The notes: generated from the sequence alone by a model not told the origin. Positions 15,227-24,216 are shown, numbered from the stretch's first letter. The stretch: DNA of 39,456 nt from Methylobacterium symbioticum (GCF_902141845.1 NZ_CABFPH010000049.1:1-39456); one strand, 5' to 3'. Numbers and translations: made by a program.

Positions 15227-18200
15227 TCAGCGGTCGCTCTGCGGCGCCTGCCCGTCGCCGTCGGCGATGGGGCCGCCGGCGCTGAACAGCTTGCGCAGGA
15301 AGCCCGGCGCCACGGCCGAGAGCGGGTTCACGCTGACATCCGGGGCGCTCAGCTTGCCCTGCACCCGAAAATTGACCGCGAACAGCCCCTCATTGTGTCC
15401 GCCGGCCAGCAGCGGCCCGAACAGGGGCACCTGCGCGACCACGTTGTTCAGTCCGTAGAGCGGCACGAAGGTGCCGTTGATGTCCGTGCGCTCGCGGCCG
15501 GTATCGAGATAGCCCGAGAGGGTGAAGCCCATGGCCGCGTTGGAGATCGCCGCGTCGGTGAAGTCGACCCGGCTGCCGGTGCGCACGAAGTTCGCGCGCA
15601 TCCGGTCGAAGGTGACCTCGCTCGCGGGCTGCACGGCGGGGCGGCGGCGCCCGCGGGCATCGACCGTATCCGGCGCCTCCGGCCCCTTGGCCATGATGCT
15701 GGAGAGCGCCGGCTCGTTGCGGAGGGTGAAGTTGCGGATCTGGATCACGCCGGCCTGCGGGCCGTCATTGAGGTTGATCCCGGCATTGAGCCGGCCGCCG
15801 AACATCCGCTTGTAGATGTCGACGAAGCGGAGCGTCGCGCCGGCATCGGCCGATTCCACCTGCAGGGCCGGCACGCCGCGCTCGGCCCGGCCGACGCTCA
15901 CCGCGAGCGGAGAGGCGCGGAAACGGCCGGTGATCGCGGCCGAGCGCAGGTCGCGCCCGTGCAGCGAGACCTTGACGCTCGCATTGGTCAGCGCCTCCTC
16001 GTTGTAGCCGGTGAGGATGCCGAGCTGGATGTCGGCGTCGATGTCCTTGGGCCCCGAATCCTTGCCCTTCTGCTCGGGCCCGAGCATCGCCTTCAGGAAG
16101 GGCCGGGCATCGGCCACCGCGCCGCGCACGCTGACCTTGTAGCCGGAGCCCGCCCGGTCCACGACCACGCGCATGTCGTCGCCGGGAGAGAGCTTGAGGC
16201 TCGCGAACTCGGCCCGCTCCAGGCCCGATTCCCCGAGCGACGCGCTGCCCCGCGCCGAGGCCGGCCCGGCATCGAGCACGATGTCGCGCAGATCCGCCCC
16301 GCTGCCGGTGTCGGTGAGGGTGAAGCTGAGCCGGCCGGGCCGCCCGGCCGGTTTGGCGAGGCCCGGCAGCAGCCCGTCGATCCCGGCCCGGGTCAGGTCG
16401 GCCTCGACCCGCACCGGCGCCTTGCCCGCGCGCCCGAGCGGCATCACCGCCTTGACGGGGATGGCGCCGGAGAGCTGGGGCGCGGCCGGCAGGCCCTTCT
16501 TCACGCGGAAGGCGTCGTCGAGGACGAGGCTCACCTGCACCTCGCCGCCGCCCTTGTCCGTCCCGGTCGTCTTGTCCGTGCCGGGCTTGGGCTGGCGCAG
16601 GTCGATCGCCACCGGCGCGCCGAGCATGCGGGCCTCGCCCTTCAGGCCGAAGCCGTCGCGGCCGTAGGAGACCGCGAAGCGGCCGGCTTCGAGCCGATCC
16701 TTGCCCACCACCTTGTCCACGGCGAGGTCGGTCAGGCTGCCGGTCAGCGTCACCGGCAGGTCGGGCAGGTCGGGGATGTGCTTGAGGTTGAGCGGGAAGG
16801 CGATGCGCAGGTCGGCCGCGCCCTTCACCGTCGCCGGGTCGATATCCGCCCCGGTCAGGTTCCGGAACAGCTTGGTCTGGAGGAGGGCGGCGAGGGCGTC
16901 GGCGCCCCCGGACAGGCGCAGGCCGATCTGCGCCACCACCGTGTCGGGGGTGATCTCGGGAATCACGAAGCTGCCCTCGCCGATGGAGAGGGTGCGGCCC
17001 TCGCCGAGGCGGAGGTCGGCGGTGACATCGCGGATGCGGGTGGTGCGGCCGGTGATGGTGCCGGCCACGCGCCCGTTGGTGAGCGGCGGCGCGTCGGGCG
17101 AGATCTCCAGCGTCGCGTCGGCGATGCGGAAGTCGATCTGCACCGCGTTGTCCGGCATCGGGTCGCCCCGGGTCGCGGCGGCGAGCTCGGCGCCGGACAT
17201 GTCGACGGCGATGTCGAGGGTCTCGATGCGGGCGGCGCGCAGCTCGTCCACGAGGTAGTTGCGGGCGCCCGGCGCGATGTTCTCCGGCCAGAGCCGCAGC
17301 GCCGTGCGCGCCTCGCTGTCGCTCGCCGTGATGCGCAAGGTGAGCCCGTCGTCGTCGGCGCTGGTGCCGAGGGTGCCGCTGAGGCGGCCCTTCACCCCGG
17401 CCCCGGCCAGCGTCAGCGCGTCGATGGAGACGCCGCCGGCCCGCCCCGAGAGCTGCGCCGCGAGGGCGTCGATCTTCACCGGGAGGTCCTTGGGCGCCGC
17501 GCCGCGCAGGGTGGCGTCGCGGCCCGACAGGGTCGCCGTCCAGGCGGTGTCGGCGCCGGCCGGGCTCGCCTGCCAGGAACCGGTCAGGCGCACCGCGTTG
17601 CCGGCGCCGCGATAGTCGAGGTCGGTGAGCGTCATCGCCCGGGCGCCCTCGTCCCAGCGCCCGCGCGCGGTGACGCTGTCCACGGTGACGGGGTTGAAGT
17701 CCTTCTCCTCGATCAGCAGCGAGCCGTCGCCCGTATGCACGGAGAGATCCATCGCCTCGATCCGGCCGGCGGCGAGGCGCACGTCGGCCCGGGCCGAGAG
17801 CTTGAGGTCGGTGGTCAGCGGCAGCTTCGACTGGCCGGAGAGCAGGAGCAGGTCGGTCGCCGGCAGGTCGTCCAGGGTGATCACCCCGGTGCGCTCGCCG
17901 GTCTCCGCCTCGCGCAGGGTGCCGCCGAAGCGCCACTGCCCGTGCGGCCCGTCGATGCGCAACTCGAACATGCGCGCATCCTGGGTGGCGTCGCGCCCGA
18001 ACAGGCCGTTGACGCGCTCGAACACCGCGCGCTCCCGCCCGTCCTCGTCGAGGAGGGTCAGGCGGGAATTGGTGACGCGGGCCCGGTCGAGGGCGCCGAC
18101 CACCCCCGCCGGATCGAGCACCACGCCGAAGATCGAGGCGATGCCGGCCGAGAGCGGCGACACCGTGCCGCGGGCGGAATCGACGCTCGGCAGGATCTGC

Positions 18201-18673
18201 GGCGTGCTGGCCTTGCCCGCATCGGGCGAGGCGAAGGCGATGGAGCCGTCCCGGTGGACGAGGGCCATCATCTCCACGTCGCGGAACTCGATGGAGCGCG
18301 GCTGCACGGCGAGGCGGAGCAGGCTCCAGCCGTCGAGGCTGACCACGGCCAGCGGCGCGCGCACCACGAGGGCGCCCTGGGGATTGCGGATGTCGAGGCC
18401 GGCGACGCGCAGCGCCAGGGCATGCTCGGCATCGAGCTCCAGCGAGCTGTCGGAGAGGTCGATGCGCCAGCCCGGCCCGATCCGCTCGGCCACCGCCGCG
18501 GCGACGCGGCCCGAGAAGGCGTCGAGGCTGATCGGCCCCCAGGCCAGGCGCAGCCAGGCGAGGCCGCCGCCGATCCCGACGAGGAGCACGAGGCCGAGCG
18601 CCGTGAACAGGCAGAGCCAGCCCCAGCGCCGCCCCGCCCGAGGCGGCTTCAGTCCCTCGGGTTGTTCAGCCAT
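15227..18673 (-). CDS. Large AsmA-like / DUF3971 (YhdP-type) envelope protein
   Basis: 1148 residues with a single N-terminal transmembrane helix (about 17-40, WGWLCLFTALGLVLLVGIGG) and a long, beta-rich remainder, so anchored in the inner membrane and reaching into the periplasm. The N-terminal part (LDAFSGRVAAAVAERIGPGW, VAGLDIRNPQG, VSLDGWSLL) matches the DUF3971 start. Long tracts of short Gly/Ala/Asp-rich beta repeats follow. The C-terminus has the AsmA_2 signature YLDTGRERTDINGTFVP, YGLNNVVAQVPLFGPLLAG and NPLSAVAPGFLRKLF. Relatives (AsmA, YhdP, TamB) act as bridge-like lipid transporters toward the outer membrane. ATG 18673 is chosen; the frame continues to 18736 with an unlikely N-terminus. 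Divergent from bcp, 150 bp between starts. Confidence 0.9.
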   Translation of the reverse strand: MAEQPEGLKPPRAGRRWGWLCLFTALGLVLLVGIGGGLAWLRLAWGPISLDAFSGRVAAAVAERIGPGWRIDLSDSSLELDAEHALALRVAGLDIRNPQGALVVRAPLAVVSLDGWSLLRLAVQPRSIEFRDVEMMALVHRDGSIAFASPDAGKASTPQILPSVDSARGTVSPLSAGIASIFGVVLDPAGVVGALDRARVTNSRLTLLDEDGRERAVFERVNGLFGRDATQDARMFELRIDGPHGQWRFGGTLREAETGERTGVITLDDLPATDLLLLSGQSKLPLTTDLKLSARADVRLAAGRIEAMDLSVHTGDGSLLIEEKDFNPVTVDSVTARGRWDEGARAMTLTDLDYRGAGNAVRLTGSWQASPAGADTAWTATLSGRDATLRGAAPKDLPVKIDALAAQLSGRAGGVSIDALTLAGAGVKGRLSGTLGTSADDDGLTLRITASDSEARTALRLWPENIAPGARNYLVDELRAARIETLDIAVDMSGAELAAATRGDPMPDNAVQIDFRIADATLEISPDAPPLTNGRVAGTITGRTTRIRDVTADLRLGEGRTLSIGEGSFVIPEITPDTVVAQIGLRLSGGADALAALLQTKLFRNLTGADIDPATVKGAADLRIAFPLNLKHIPDLPDLPVTLTGSLTDLAVDKVVGKDRLEAGRFAVSYGRDGFGLKGEARMLGAPVAIDLRQPKPGTDKTTGTDKGGGEVQVSLVLDDAFRVKKGLPAAPQLSGAIPVKAVMPLGRAGKAPVRVEADLTRAGIDGLLPGLAKPAGRPGRLSFTLTDTGSGADLRDIVLDAGPASARGSASLGESGLERAEFASLKLSPGDDMRVVVDRAGSGYKVSVRGAVADARPFLKAMLGPEQKGKDSGPKDIDADIQLGILTGYNEEALTNASVKVSLHGRDLRSAAITGRFRASPLAVSVGRAERGVPALQVESADAGATLRFVDIYKRMFGGRLNAGINLNDGPQAGVIQIRNFTLRNEPALSSIMAKGPEAPDTVDARGRRRPAVQPASEVTFDRMRANFVRTGSRVDFTDAAISNAAMGFTLSGYLDTGRERTDINGTFVPLYGLNNVVAQVPLFGPLLAGGHNEGLFAVNFRVQGKLSAPDVSVNPLSAVAPGFLRKLFSAGGPIADGDGQAPQSDR

Positions 18674-18823
18674 CGAGACCTTGCATTCGAAGCTTGACCG
18701 CTGGATCGCGGCCCCCGCGGACCTTAAGACGAGCACGGACGATCCGACCGGACCGGCTGTCGATGCCGTTGTTTGCGCTCGTCCGACAGAGGCACACCAT
18801 CAATCGGCCGAAAGGAAGGCACG

Positions 18824-19291
18824 ATGTCCTTGAATACCGGCGATCCGGCGCCCGACTTCACATTGCCCGGCTCGGGCGGGGCGGCCATCGCGCTCGCCGC
18901 GATGCGCGGTCACAAAGTCGTGCTCTACTTCTATCCGAAGGACGATACGAGCGGCTGCACCCTGGAGGCGCAGGGCTTCAACGGCCTGCTGCCGGACTTC
19001 GCGGCGGCCGATACCCGGGTGATCGGCCTCTCGCCGGACCCGGTAAAAAGCCACGACAAGTTTTGCAGCAAGTATGGGCTGCAATTTCCACTTGCATCAG
19101 ACGAATCGAAGGCGGTTCTCGAAGCCTACGGCGTCTGGGTCGAGAAGAGCATGTACGGCCGCAAATACATGGGTGTGGAGCGCACCACCGTGCTCGTGGA
19201 CCGCGAGGGCCGGATCGCTCAGGTCTGGCCGAAGGTGAAGGTGCCGGGCCATGCCGAGGCGGTGCTGGAGGCCGCCCGCGCGCTGGCGTGA
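18824..19291 (+). CDS. bcp: Peroxiredoxin, Bcp/PrxQ family
   Basis: 155-residue thiol peroxidase reducing H2O2 and organic hydroperoxides with thioredoxin. The peroxidatic Cys is C45 in DDTSGCTLEAQGF; YFYPKDDTSG and VERTTVLVD are family hallmarks. The resolving Cys five residues later, as in E. coli Bcp, is absent (Asn-Gly instead). C81 in HDKFCSKYGL sits in helix 3, the position used by the C47-C83-type PrxQ subgroup, so an intramolecular disulfide C45-C81 is likely. ATG 18824 has AAGGAAGG just upstream. The M23 peptidase gene follows by 54 bp. Confidence 0.94.
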   Translation: MSLNTGDPAPDFTLPGSGGAAIALAAMRGHKVVLYFYPKDDTSGCTLEAQGFNGLLPDFAAADTRVIGLSPDPVKSHDKFCSKYGLQFPLASDESKAVLEAYGVWVEKSMYGRKYMGVERTTVLVDREGRIAQVWPKVKVPGHAEAVLEAARALA

Positions 19292-19345
19292 GGGCCGGCG
19301 CGACGGGCAGCCCCTTCGCGCTTCCTTAACCTTACCGGGCCCTGA

Positions 19346-20482
19346 ATGGGCGGGCGATTCGAAACCCCGCCCGCCATGCGCCGCTCCCGCCAGACCGAGA
19401 CGATGCCGCGCCGCGGCCGGGCCCTCCTCGGGGCGGCCCTCGCCGTCACCAGCCTGTGGGCGGGGACGGCGACCTACGGCCTCCTCTTCCACGACGACCT
19501 GATGGCGGGCCTGCTCGCCCGGCAGGGGGCGATCCAGGCCGATTACGAGACCCGCCTCGGCGCGCTCCGGGCCGAGGTCGAGCAGGGGCGCCGGGAACAG
19601 GCGGCCCTGCGCCAGGGGCTGGAGCGGCGCCTCGCCACCGCCCTCGACCGGCAGGCGGAGCTGGAGCGCCGCCAGGCCGTGGTGACGCGCCTGCCCGAGT
19701 CCGAGCCGCGCCCGGCCGAGCCGGCCCCGGCGCCCGAACCCTTCTCCTTGCGCGATGCAGAGGGCCAGCCGGACCGCGCCGCCGCGAAGCGGCTTCAGGG
19801 ACTCGAATCCGCCCTCGACGCGGTCCAGGCTTCGCAGACCCGCGCTCTCGGCCGGGTCGCGGCTGGCGCGGCGCGGCGGATGCAGCGCCTGCGCAGCGTG
19901 ATCCGCGGCGCCGGCCTCGATCCGGCCCGTTTCGAGGGCGGGGCGCCGGCCGCCATGGGCGGTCCGCTGGTGCCGGTCTCGGGCGACGCCTTTGCCGAGA
20001 CCCTGGAGGCGGCGCAGCGCGCCCTGGACGAGGCCGAGCGGCTGCGGCGGCTCGCCGGCAACCTGCCGCTCGGCCGGCCGATTCTCGGGCCGAGCAGCGT
20101 GTCGAGCCCCTTCGGCGGGCGCCTCGACCCGTTCACGCGCGGGCTCGCCCTCCATACCGGGCTCGACCTCAAGGCGGAGTTCGGCGAGGCGGCCCGCGCC
20201 ACGGCGCCGGGCCGGGTGAGCCTCGCCGAGGCGGCGGGCGGCTACGGCAACATGGTCGAGATCGACCACGGCCACGGGCTCAGCACGCGCTTCGCCCATC
20301 TCGCCCGGATCGCGGTGGTGCCGGGCCAGCTCGTCGCGGCCGGGGAGGTGGTGGGCCGGGTCGGCTCCACCGGCCGCTCCACCGGTGCCCACCTGCATTA
20401 CGAGACGCGGGTCGACGGCGAGCCGGTCGATCCCGCGCGCTTCCTCGATGCCGGCCGCCGGCTCGCCGCCGGCAGCCCCTAA
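19346..20482 (+). CDS. M23 (LytM) family metallopeptidase, membrane-anchored with coiled coil
   Basis: 378 residues. An N-terminal signal anchor at about 26-48 (ALLGAALAVTSLWAGTATYG) leads to a helical, probably coiled-coil region (58-115), a Pro/Ala linker (115-135), a second helical region (145-185 and 215-240) and a C-terminal LytM domain (about 250-370). All zinc and catalytic signatures are present: H270 and D274 (HTGLDL), H318 (AHLA), H349/H351 (HLHYE), so this is likely an active peptidoglycan endopeptidase rather than an EnvC-like activator. In-frame ATGs at 19346, 19376 and 19403 are possible; all keep the anchor. An inverted repeat follows the stop. Confidence 0.93.
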   Translation: MGGRFETPPAMRRSRQTETMPRRGRALLGAALAVTSLWAGTATYGLLFHDDLMAGLLARQGAIQADYETRLGALRAEVEQGRREQAALRQGLERRLATALDRQAELERRQAVVTRLPESEPRPAEPAPAPEPFSLRDAEGQPDRAAAKRLQGLESALDAVQASQTRALGRVAAGAARRMQRLRSVIRGAGLDPARFEGGAPAAMGGPLVPVSGDAFAETLEAAQRALDEAERLRRLAGNLPLGRPILGPSSVSSPFGGRLDPFTRGLALHTGLDLKAEFGEAARATAPGRVSLAEAAGGYGNMVEIDHGHGLSTRFAHLARIAVVPGQLVAAGEVVGRVGSTGRSTGAHLHYETRVDGEPVDPARFLDAGRRLAAGSP

Positions 20483-20487
20483 GGTTC

Positions 20488-20596
20488 GGGATCCCAAAGG
20501 GATCATCCCTTTGGTGGGGTGTTGGGGCGAAGCCCTGACCTGCATGCCCCAGGGCTCCGCGCCTCGAACCCGCGAGAGGGATGATCCCTCTCGACA
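20488..20596. repeat. Composite head-to-head palindromic repeat, family A
   Basis: Two related units face each other between the convergent M23 and prfB genes. The left unit holds CCAAAGGGA-TCA-TCCCTTTGG (20494-20514) followed by GGGCGAAGCCCTG; the right unit holds CCCCAGGGCTCCGCG then CGAGAGGGA-TGA-TCCCTCTCG (20573-20593) and GACACCC. The left half resembles 25361-25410 and the right half 14340-14376. Each hairpin could also end transcription. Confidence 0.75.
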
Positions 20597-20605
20597 CCCT
20601 GAGCG

Positions 20606-21734
20606 TCAGTCGATGTCCTCGACCGCCTCGCTGCCGCCATAGACGCGTTGCGCCAGGGAGGCTTCCATGAACGGGTCGAGGTCGCCGTCGAGCACCTCGT
20701 CCGGGTCGGTCGACTGCGTGCCCGTGCGCAGGTCCTTCACCAGCTGATAGGGCTGCAGCACGTAGCTTCGGATCTGGTGGCCCCAGCCGATATCCGTCTT
20801 GGCGGCGGCCTCCGCGTTGGCCTTCTCCTCGCGCTTCTTCAGCTCCAGCTCGTAGAGGCGGGCGCGCAGCATGTTCCAGGCGGTGGCCCGGTTCTTGTGC
20901 TGCGAGCGCTCCTGCTGACAGGCCACCACGATGCCGGTCGGGTTGTGCGTGATGCGCACCGCCGAATCGGTGGTGTTGACGTGCTGGCCGCCGGCGCCCG
21001 ACGACCGGTAGGTGTCGATGCGGCAGTCGGATTCCTTGATCTCGATCTCGATCCGGTCGTCGATCACCGGATAGACCCAGACGCTCGCGAAGCTGGTGTG
21101 GCGGCGCGCGTTGGAATCGTAGGGCGAGATCCGTACGAGGCGGTGCACGCCCGATTCCGTCTTGAGCCAGCCATAGGCGTTGTGCCCCTTGATCAGGAGC
21201 GTGGCGCCCTTGATCCCGGCCTCCTCGCCGTCGGTCATCTCGACGATGTCGACCTTGAACTTCCGCCGCTCGGCCCAGCGCGCATACATGCGCTGGAGCA
21301 TGTTGGCCCAGTCCTGGCTCTCGGTGCCGCCGGCGCCGGCATGGACCTCGAGATAGGTGTCGAACCCGTCGGCCTCGCCGGAGAGCAGGGTCTCGACCTG
21401 CCGGCTCGCGGCCTCCTTCTCGACGGCCTTGATGGCCGCCTCGCCCTCGGCGATGGAGGCCGCGTCGTCCTCCATCTCGCCGAGCTCGATCAGGGTCGCG
21501 GCATCCTCGAGATCCCGCTCCAGCTTCTTGATCGCGGACACGGATTCGTCGAGCTGCTGGCGCTCGCGCATGACCTTCTGCGCGGCCTCCGGATCGTTCC
21601 AGAGCTCGGGGTTCTCGGACGCTGCGTTCAGCTCCGCGAGGCGTTTATCGACGGTGTCCCAGTCAAAGATGCCTCCTCAGCAGCCCTATAGACTGCTTGG
21701 CGGCATCCGAGGCTTGCTCGATCTCGGCGCGCAT
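20606..21734 (-). CDS. prfB: Peptide chain release factor 2 (RF2), expressed by programmed +1 frameshift
   Basis: RF2 ends translation at UGA and UAA. The gene has two frames: ATG at 21734 reads 23 codons (MRAEIEQASDAAKQSIGLLR, RHL) to an in-frame TGA (21663-21665); skipping one base joins DWDTVDKRLAELNAAS and 352 codons in all, giving 375 residues, the usual length. GGQ (residues 248-250, SSGAGGQHVN) triggers peptidyl-tRNA hydrolysis. The stop-recognition tripeptide reads SPY (203-205) instead of the SPF of E. coli; I recall SPY as common in alphaproteobacteria. An annotation starting at the internal ATG (21571) would drop about 54 residues. It is divergent from the DUF3140 gene. Confidence 0.96.
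21663..21677 (-). promoter_or_regulatory. prfB: prfB +1 frameshift site with internal Shine-Dalgarno
   Basis: On the minus strand the order is AGGAGG (21672-21677), CAT, CTT (21666-21668), TGA (21663-21665), C. This is the classical autoregulatory RF2 element: low RF2 slows termination at the poor UGAC stop, and the upstream AGGAGG pairing with 16S rRNA pushes the ribosome one base forward on CUU. The three-base spacing matches the E. coli site. Confidence 0.96.
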
Positions 21735-21923
21735 CTTGTGTTTCGCTGATGGTGGCGGGCCCCCTGATCGGGGCCGGTGCCGGGTGATACCGGCGGCGTC
21801 CCGCGCTGTAAACGCCCCGCCGCCCCGGCCTGCGTCGCCGGACCGCAGGGCGGGGCGGGGGCAGGCGCAGGACCGGGGCCCCGGCAGCGCGTTGGTGGCC
21901 GGACATCAGCCCCGGAGGATCCC

Positions 21924-22262
21924 ATGCCCGAGATCGACCATGCCGAGACCTGGAAGGACTTCAACGCGGCCGTGAACATGACCCCGGCCGCACTCAGGAA
22001 GCACCTCGACAGCGAGGCGAGCCAGGCCGTCGGCCAGAAATCGGACGGGGACGAATCCACCGGCCACGCGATGGGCCGGCGCATCCTCGCGATCAAGGAC
22101 AAGGCGAAGGCCGACCTCACGGAGGACGACTACGCCGCGATGCGCAAGGTGGTGGGCTACGTCCACCGCCACCTCAAACAGGGCGGCAAGGCGCGCTCCG
22201 ACCCCGAATCCGCCTGGCGCATGTCCCTGATGAACTGGGGCCACGACCCGGAGAAGGATTGA
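21924..22262 (+). CDS. DUF3140 domain protein
   Basis: 112 residues filled by one DUF3140 domain: WKDFNAAVNMTPAALRKHLD near the N-terminus, GRRILAIKDKAKADLTEDDY in the middle, and MRKVVGYVHRHLKQG and SLMNWGHDPEKD at the end. It is soluble, charged and helical. The function of the family is not known; members have been suggested to bind DNA, but nothing in the sequence proves this. GGAGG lies six bases upstream of ATG 21924, which fixes the start. It is divergent from prfB (189 bp between starts) and followed by a palindromic repeat. Confidence 0.92.
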   Translation: MPEIDHAETWKDFNAAVNMTPAALRKHLDSEASQAVGQKSDGDESTGHAMGRRILAIKDKAKADLTEDDYAAMRKVVGYVHRHLKQGGKARSDPESAWRMSLMNWGHDPEKD

Positions 22263-22273
22263 GGACACCCATT

Positions 22274-22297
22274 CCCTCCCCCGCAGAGGGGGGAGGG
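22274..22297. repeat. Palindromic repeat, family B, between convergent genes
   Basis: CCCTCCCCC faces GGGGGGAGGG, 12 bp after the DUF3140 stop and 12 bp before the stop of the convergent small gene. It belongs to the same family as 14986, 22773, 38925 and 39082 and may act as a two-way terminator. Confidence 0.6.
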
Positions 22298-22308
22298 AAC
22301 GTAAAATC

Positions 22309-22683
22309 TCAGCGCGGCGGGAGCGGCGGCGCGATATAGGCCGGGGCCAGCACGTAGCTCCTGGGCCGCTTGCGGCTGCCGACGCGGCCCTCGGAGAGCT
22401 GGTCGTTGTAGTAGTCGAACCCGCTCAGCCCGAAGCCGCCGCCGTTCATCACGTGCGGCACCGGGAGCGGCGGCACGGCGAGGTCCGGGCGGCCCGCCGG
22501 GACGATCACGCGGCCGCCCGCGTCGGTCTGCAGCACGGTCGGCGCCTCGGGGGCGTGGAACACGTAGGCCGCCGGCTGCGCCAGCGCCGTCCCGGCGCTC
22601 CCGAGGCCGAGAGCGGTCAGGCCGGCGGCCAGGACGTGTCGGGGAGCGAGGGTCACGCGGGTCTCCGTCACAGCTCCGGCCAT
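22309..22683 (-). CDS. Small secreted protein, unknown function
   Basis: 124 residues with a clear Sec signal peptide (RHVLAAGLTALGLGSAGTAL, cleavage at ALA|QPAAY), so periplasmic or surface-exposed. The mature part is Pro/Gly-rich: VFHAPEAPTVLQTDAGGRV, VPAGRPDLAVPPLPVPHV, GGFGLSGFDYYNDQLSEG and a basic RKRPRSYVLAP tail. No cysteines and no recognised family. The start is uncertain: ATG 22683 is used; a GTG at 22671 would also keep the signal peptide, and an open frame reaches 22767. Codon bias supports coding. Palindromic repeats lie on both sides. Confidence 0.68.
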   Translation of the reverse strand: MAGAVTETRVTLAPRHVLAAGLTALGLGSAGTALAQPAAYVFHAPEAPTVLQTDAGGRVIVPAGRPDLAVPPLPVPHVMNGGGFGLSGFDYYNDQLSEGRVGSRKRPRSYVLAPAYIAPPLPPR

Positions 22684-22772
22684 ACGGGCCGGGCGGCTAG
22701 TATGCCGGACCGGCGCAGGCCTGTCCGTTGCCTTCCTGCACGGGGGCAGGGGTTTTCCGCGCTTCACACGGT

Positions 22773-22800
22773 CTCCCTCCCCCCTCTGCGGGGGAGGGAG
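22773..22800. repeat. Palindromic repeat, family B, downstream of tyrS
   Basis: CTCCCTCCCC faces GGGGAGGGAG around a short loop that includes CTCTGC, ending 10 bp before the tyrS stop codon complement. Same hairpin type as 22274-22297, placed at the other end of the small secreted-protein gene. Confidence 0.6.
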
Positions 22801-22810
22801 TACGCGGAGC

Positions 22811-24082
22811 TCACTCCGCCTTGAGCAGCACGTGCCGCTTGCGGCCGAAGGAGAGCTTGATCACGCCGTCAGCGGTGAGGTCGGAGAGGCTCAGGCTCGC
22901 CTTCTCGTCGGCGACCTGAACGTCGTTGACGCGCAGGCCCCCGCCCTTGATCTGGCGGCGCGCCTCGCTGGTGGAGGGGACGAGGGCGGCATGGTCCGGC
23001 CCGAAGGCGGTGAGCACCCCGAGCCCGGCCTCCAGCACGGCGCGCGGCACCGTGACGGTCGGCAGGTCCGCGGCGAGCGAGCCCTCCACGAAGGTCTTGC
23101 GCGCGGTCTCGGCCGCCGCCTCCGCCGCCTCGCGGCCGTGCATCAGCGCCGTCGCCTCGGTGGCGAGCACCTTCTTGGCCTCGTTGATCGCCGCCCCCCC
23201 GCGGCCGGCGAGATCGGCGATCTCGGCAAGCGGCAGGAAGGTGAACAGCTTCAGGAAGCGCTCGACGTCGGCATCCTCGGTGTTCCGCCAGAACTGCCAG
23301 TAATCGTAAGGCGAGAGCATCCCGGCATCGAGCCAGACCGCGCCGGAGGCGGTCTTGCCCATCTTGGCGCCGGACGCCGTGGTCAGCAGCGGGCAGGTGA
23401 GGGCGTAGAGCTGCGGCGTGCCCATGCGGCGGCCGAGATCGATGCCGTTGACGATGTTGCCCCACTGGTCCGAGCCGCCCATCTGCAGGATGCAGCCGTA
23501 GCGCCGGTTCAGCTCCACGAAGTCGTAGGACTGGAGGATCATGTAGTTGAACTCCAGGAACGACAGCTCCTGGTCGCGCTCCAGGCGCAGGCGCACGCTG
23601 TCCATCGACATCATGCGGTTCACGGAGAAGTGCCGGCCGATATCGCGCAGCATCTCGATGTAGTTCAGCTTGGTCAGCCACTCGGCGTTGTCGACCATGC
23701 GCGCGCCGTTGCCGGCCTCGCCGAACTCCAGGAACCGGGCGAAGGTCTTCTGGATGCCGGCCTTGTTCTCCTCGATCTGCTCCAGGGTCAGGATCTTGCG
23801 GGCCTCGTCGCGCCCCGAGGGGTCGCCGACGCGGGTGGTGCCGCCGCCCATCAGCGCGATCGGCTTGCCCCCCGTCTTCTGCAGCCAGTGCAGCATCATG
23901 ATCGACAGCAGGTGGCCGATATGCAGCGAGGCCGCGGTGCAATCGTAGCCGACATAGGCGGTGAGCCGCCCCTCCAGGGCCGCCTGGTCGATCCCGGCGA
24001 GATCGGAGGCCTGGTGGATGTAGCCGCGCTCCGTCAGGATCCGGAGGAAGTCGGATTTCGGGGCGAAGCTCTCAGAGGTCAT
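22811..24082 (-). CDS. tyrS: Tyrosyl-tRNA synthetase
   Basis: Charges tRNA-Tyr with tyrosine in the cytoplasm. 423 residues, the normal length of the TyrRS type with a C-terminal S4 domain. HIGH is intact at 54-57 (LHIGHLLS). The KMSKS loop reads KMGKT (240-244), a usual variant of this type. YVGYDCTA, the tyrosine pocket QSYDFVEL and QMGGSDQWGNI are diagnostic. The S4 RNA-binding domain (SEARRQIKGGGLRVNDVQV) fills the last 65 residues. Start ATG 24082. It is divergent from anmK, 134 bp between starts, an arrangement I recall from other alphaproteobacteria. Confidence 0.97.
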   Translation of the reverse strand: MTSESFAPKSDFLRILTERGYIHQASDLAGIDQAALEGRLTAYVGYDCTAASLHIGHLLSIMMLHWLQKTGGKPIALMGGGTTRVGDPSGRDEARKILTLEQIEENKAGIQKTFARFLEFGEAGNGARMVDNAEWLTKLNYIEMLRDIGRHFSVNRMMSMDSVRLRLERDQELSFLEFNYMILQSYDFVELNRRYGCILQMGGSDQWGNIVNGIDLGRRMGTPQLYALTCPLLTTASGAKMGKTASGAVWLDAGMLSPYDYWQFWRNTEDADVERFLKLFTFLPLAEIADLAGRGGAAINEAKKVLATEATALMHGREAAEAAAETARKTFVEGSLAADLPTVTVPRAVLEAGLGVLTAFGPDHAALVPSTSEARRQIKGGGLRVNDVQVADEKASLSLSDLTADGVIKLSFGRKRHVLLKAE

Positions 24083-24216
24083 GGTCGGGGTCTCGGAAGG
24101 TCGGGCGCGCGACAGCCGGGAGCGCGCATGCTAGCTCGGCCGGGTTGCATGAGGTTTCGGGGCGCTCTTAGCAGGGCGCCCCGCGAAAGGCACGGGGCGA
24201 GGGGATTGAAGTCGCC

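Noticed and set aside
15395..18697. 1100-residue rightward open frame over the AsmA gene
   Set aside because: Arg/His/Ala/Gly-rich mirror of the AsmA coding frame with no start signal or domain; the opposite strand encodes a recognisable protein.
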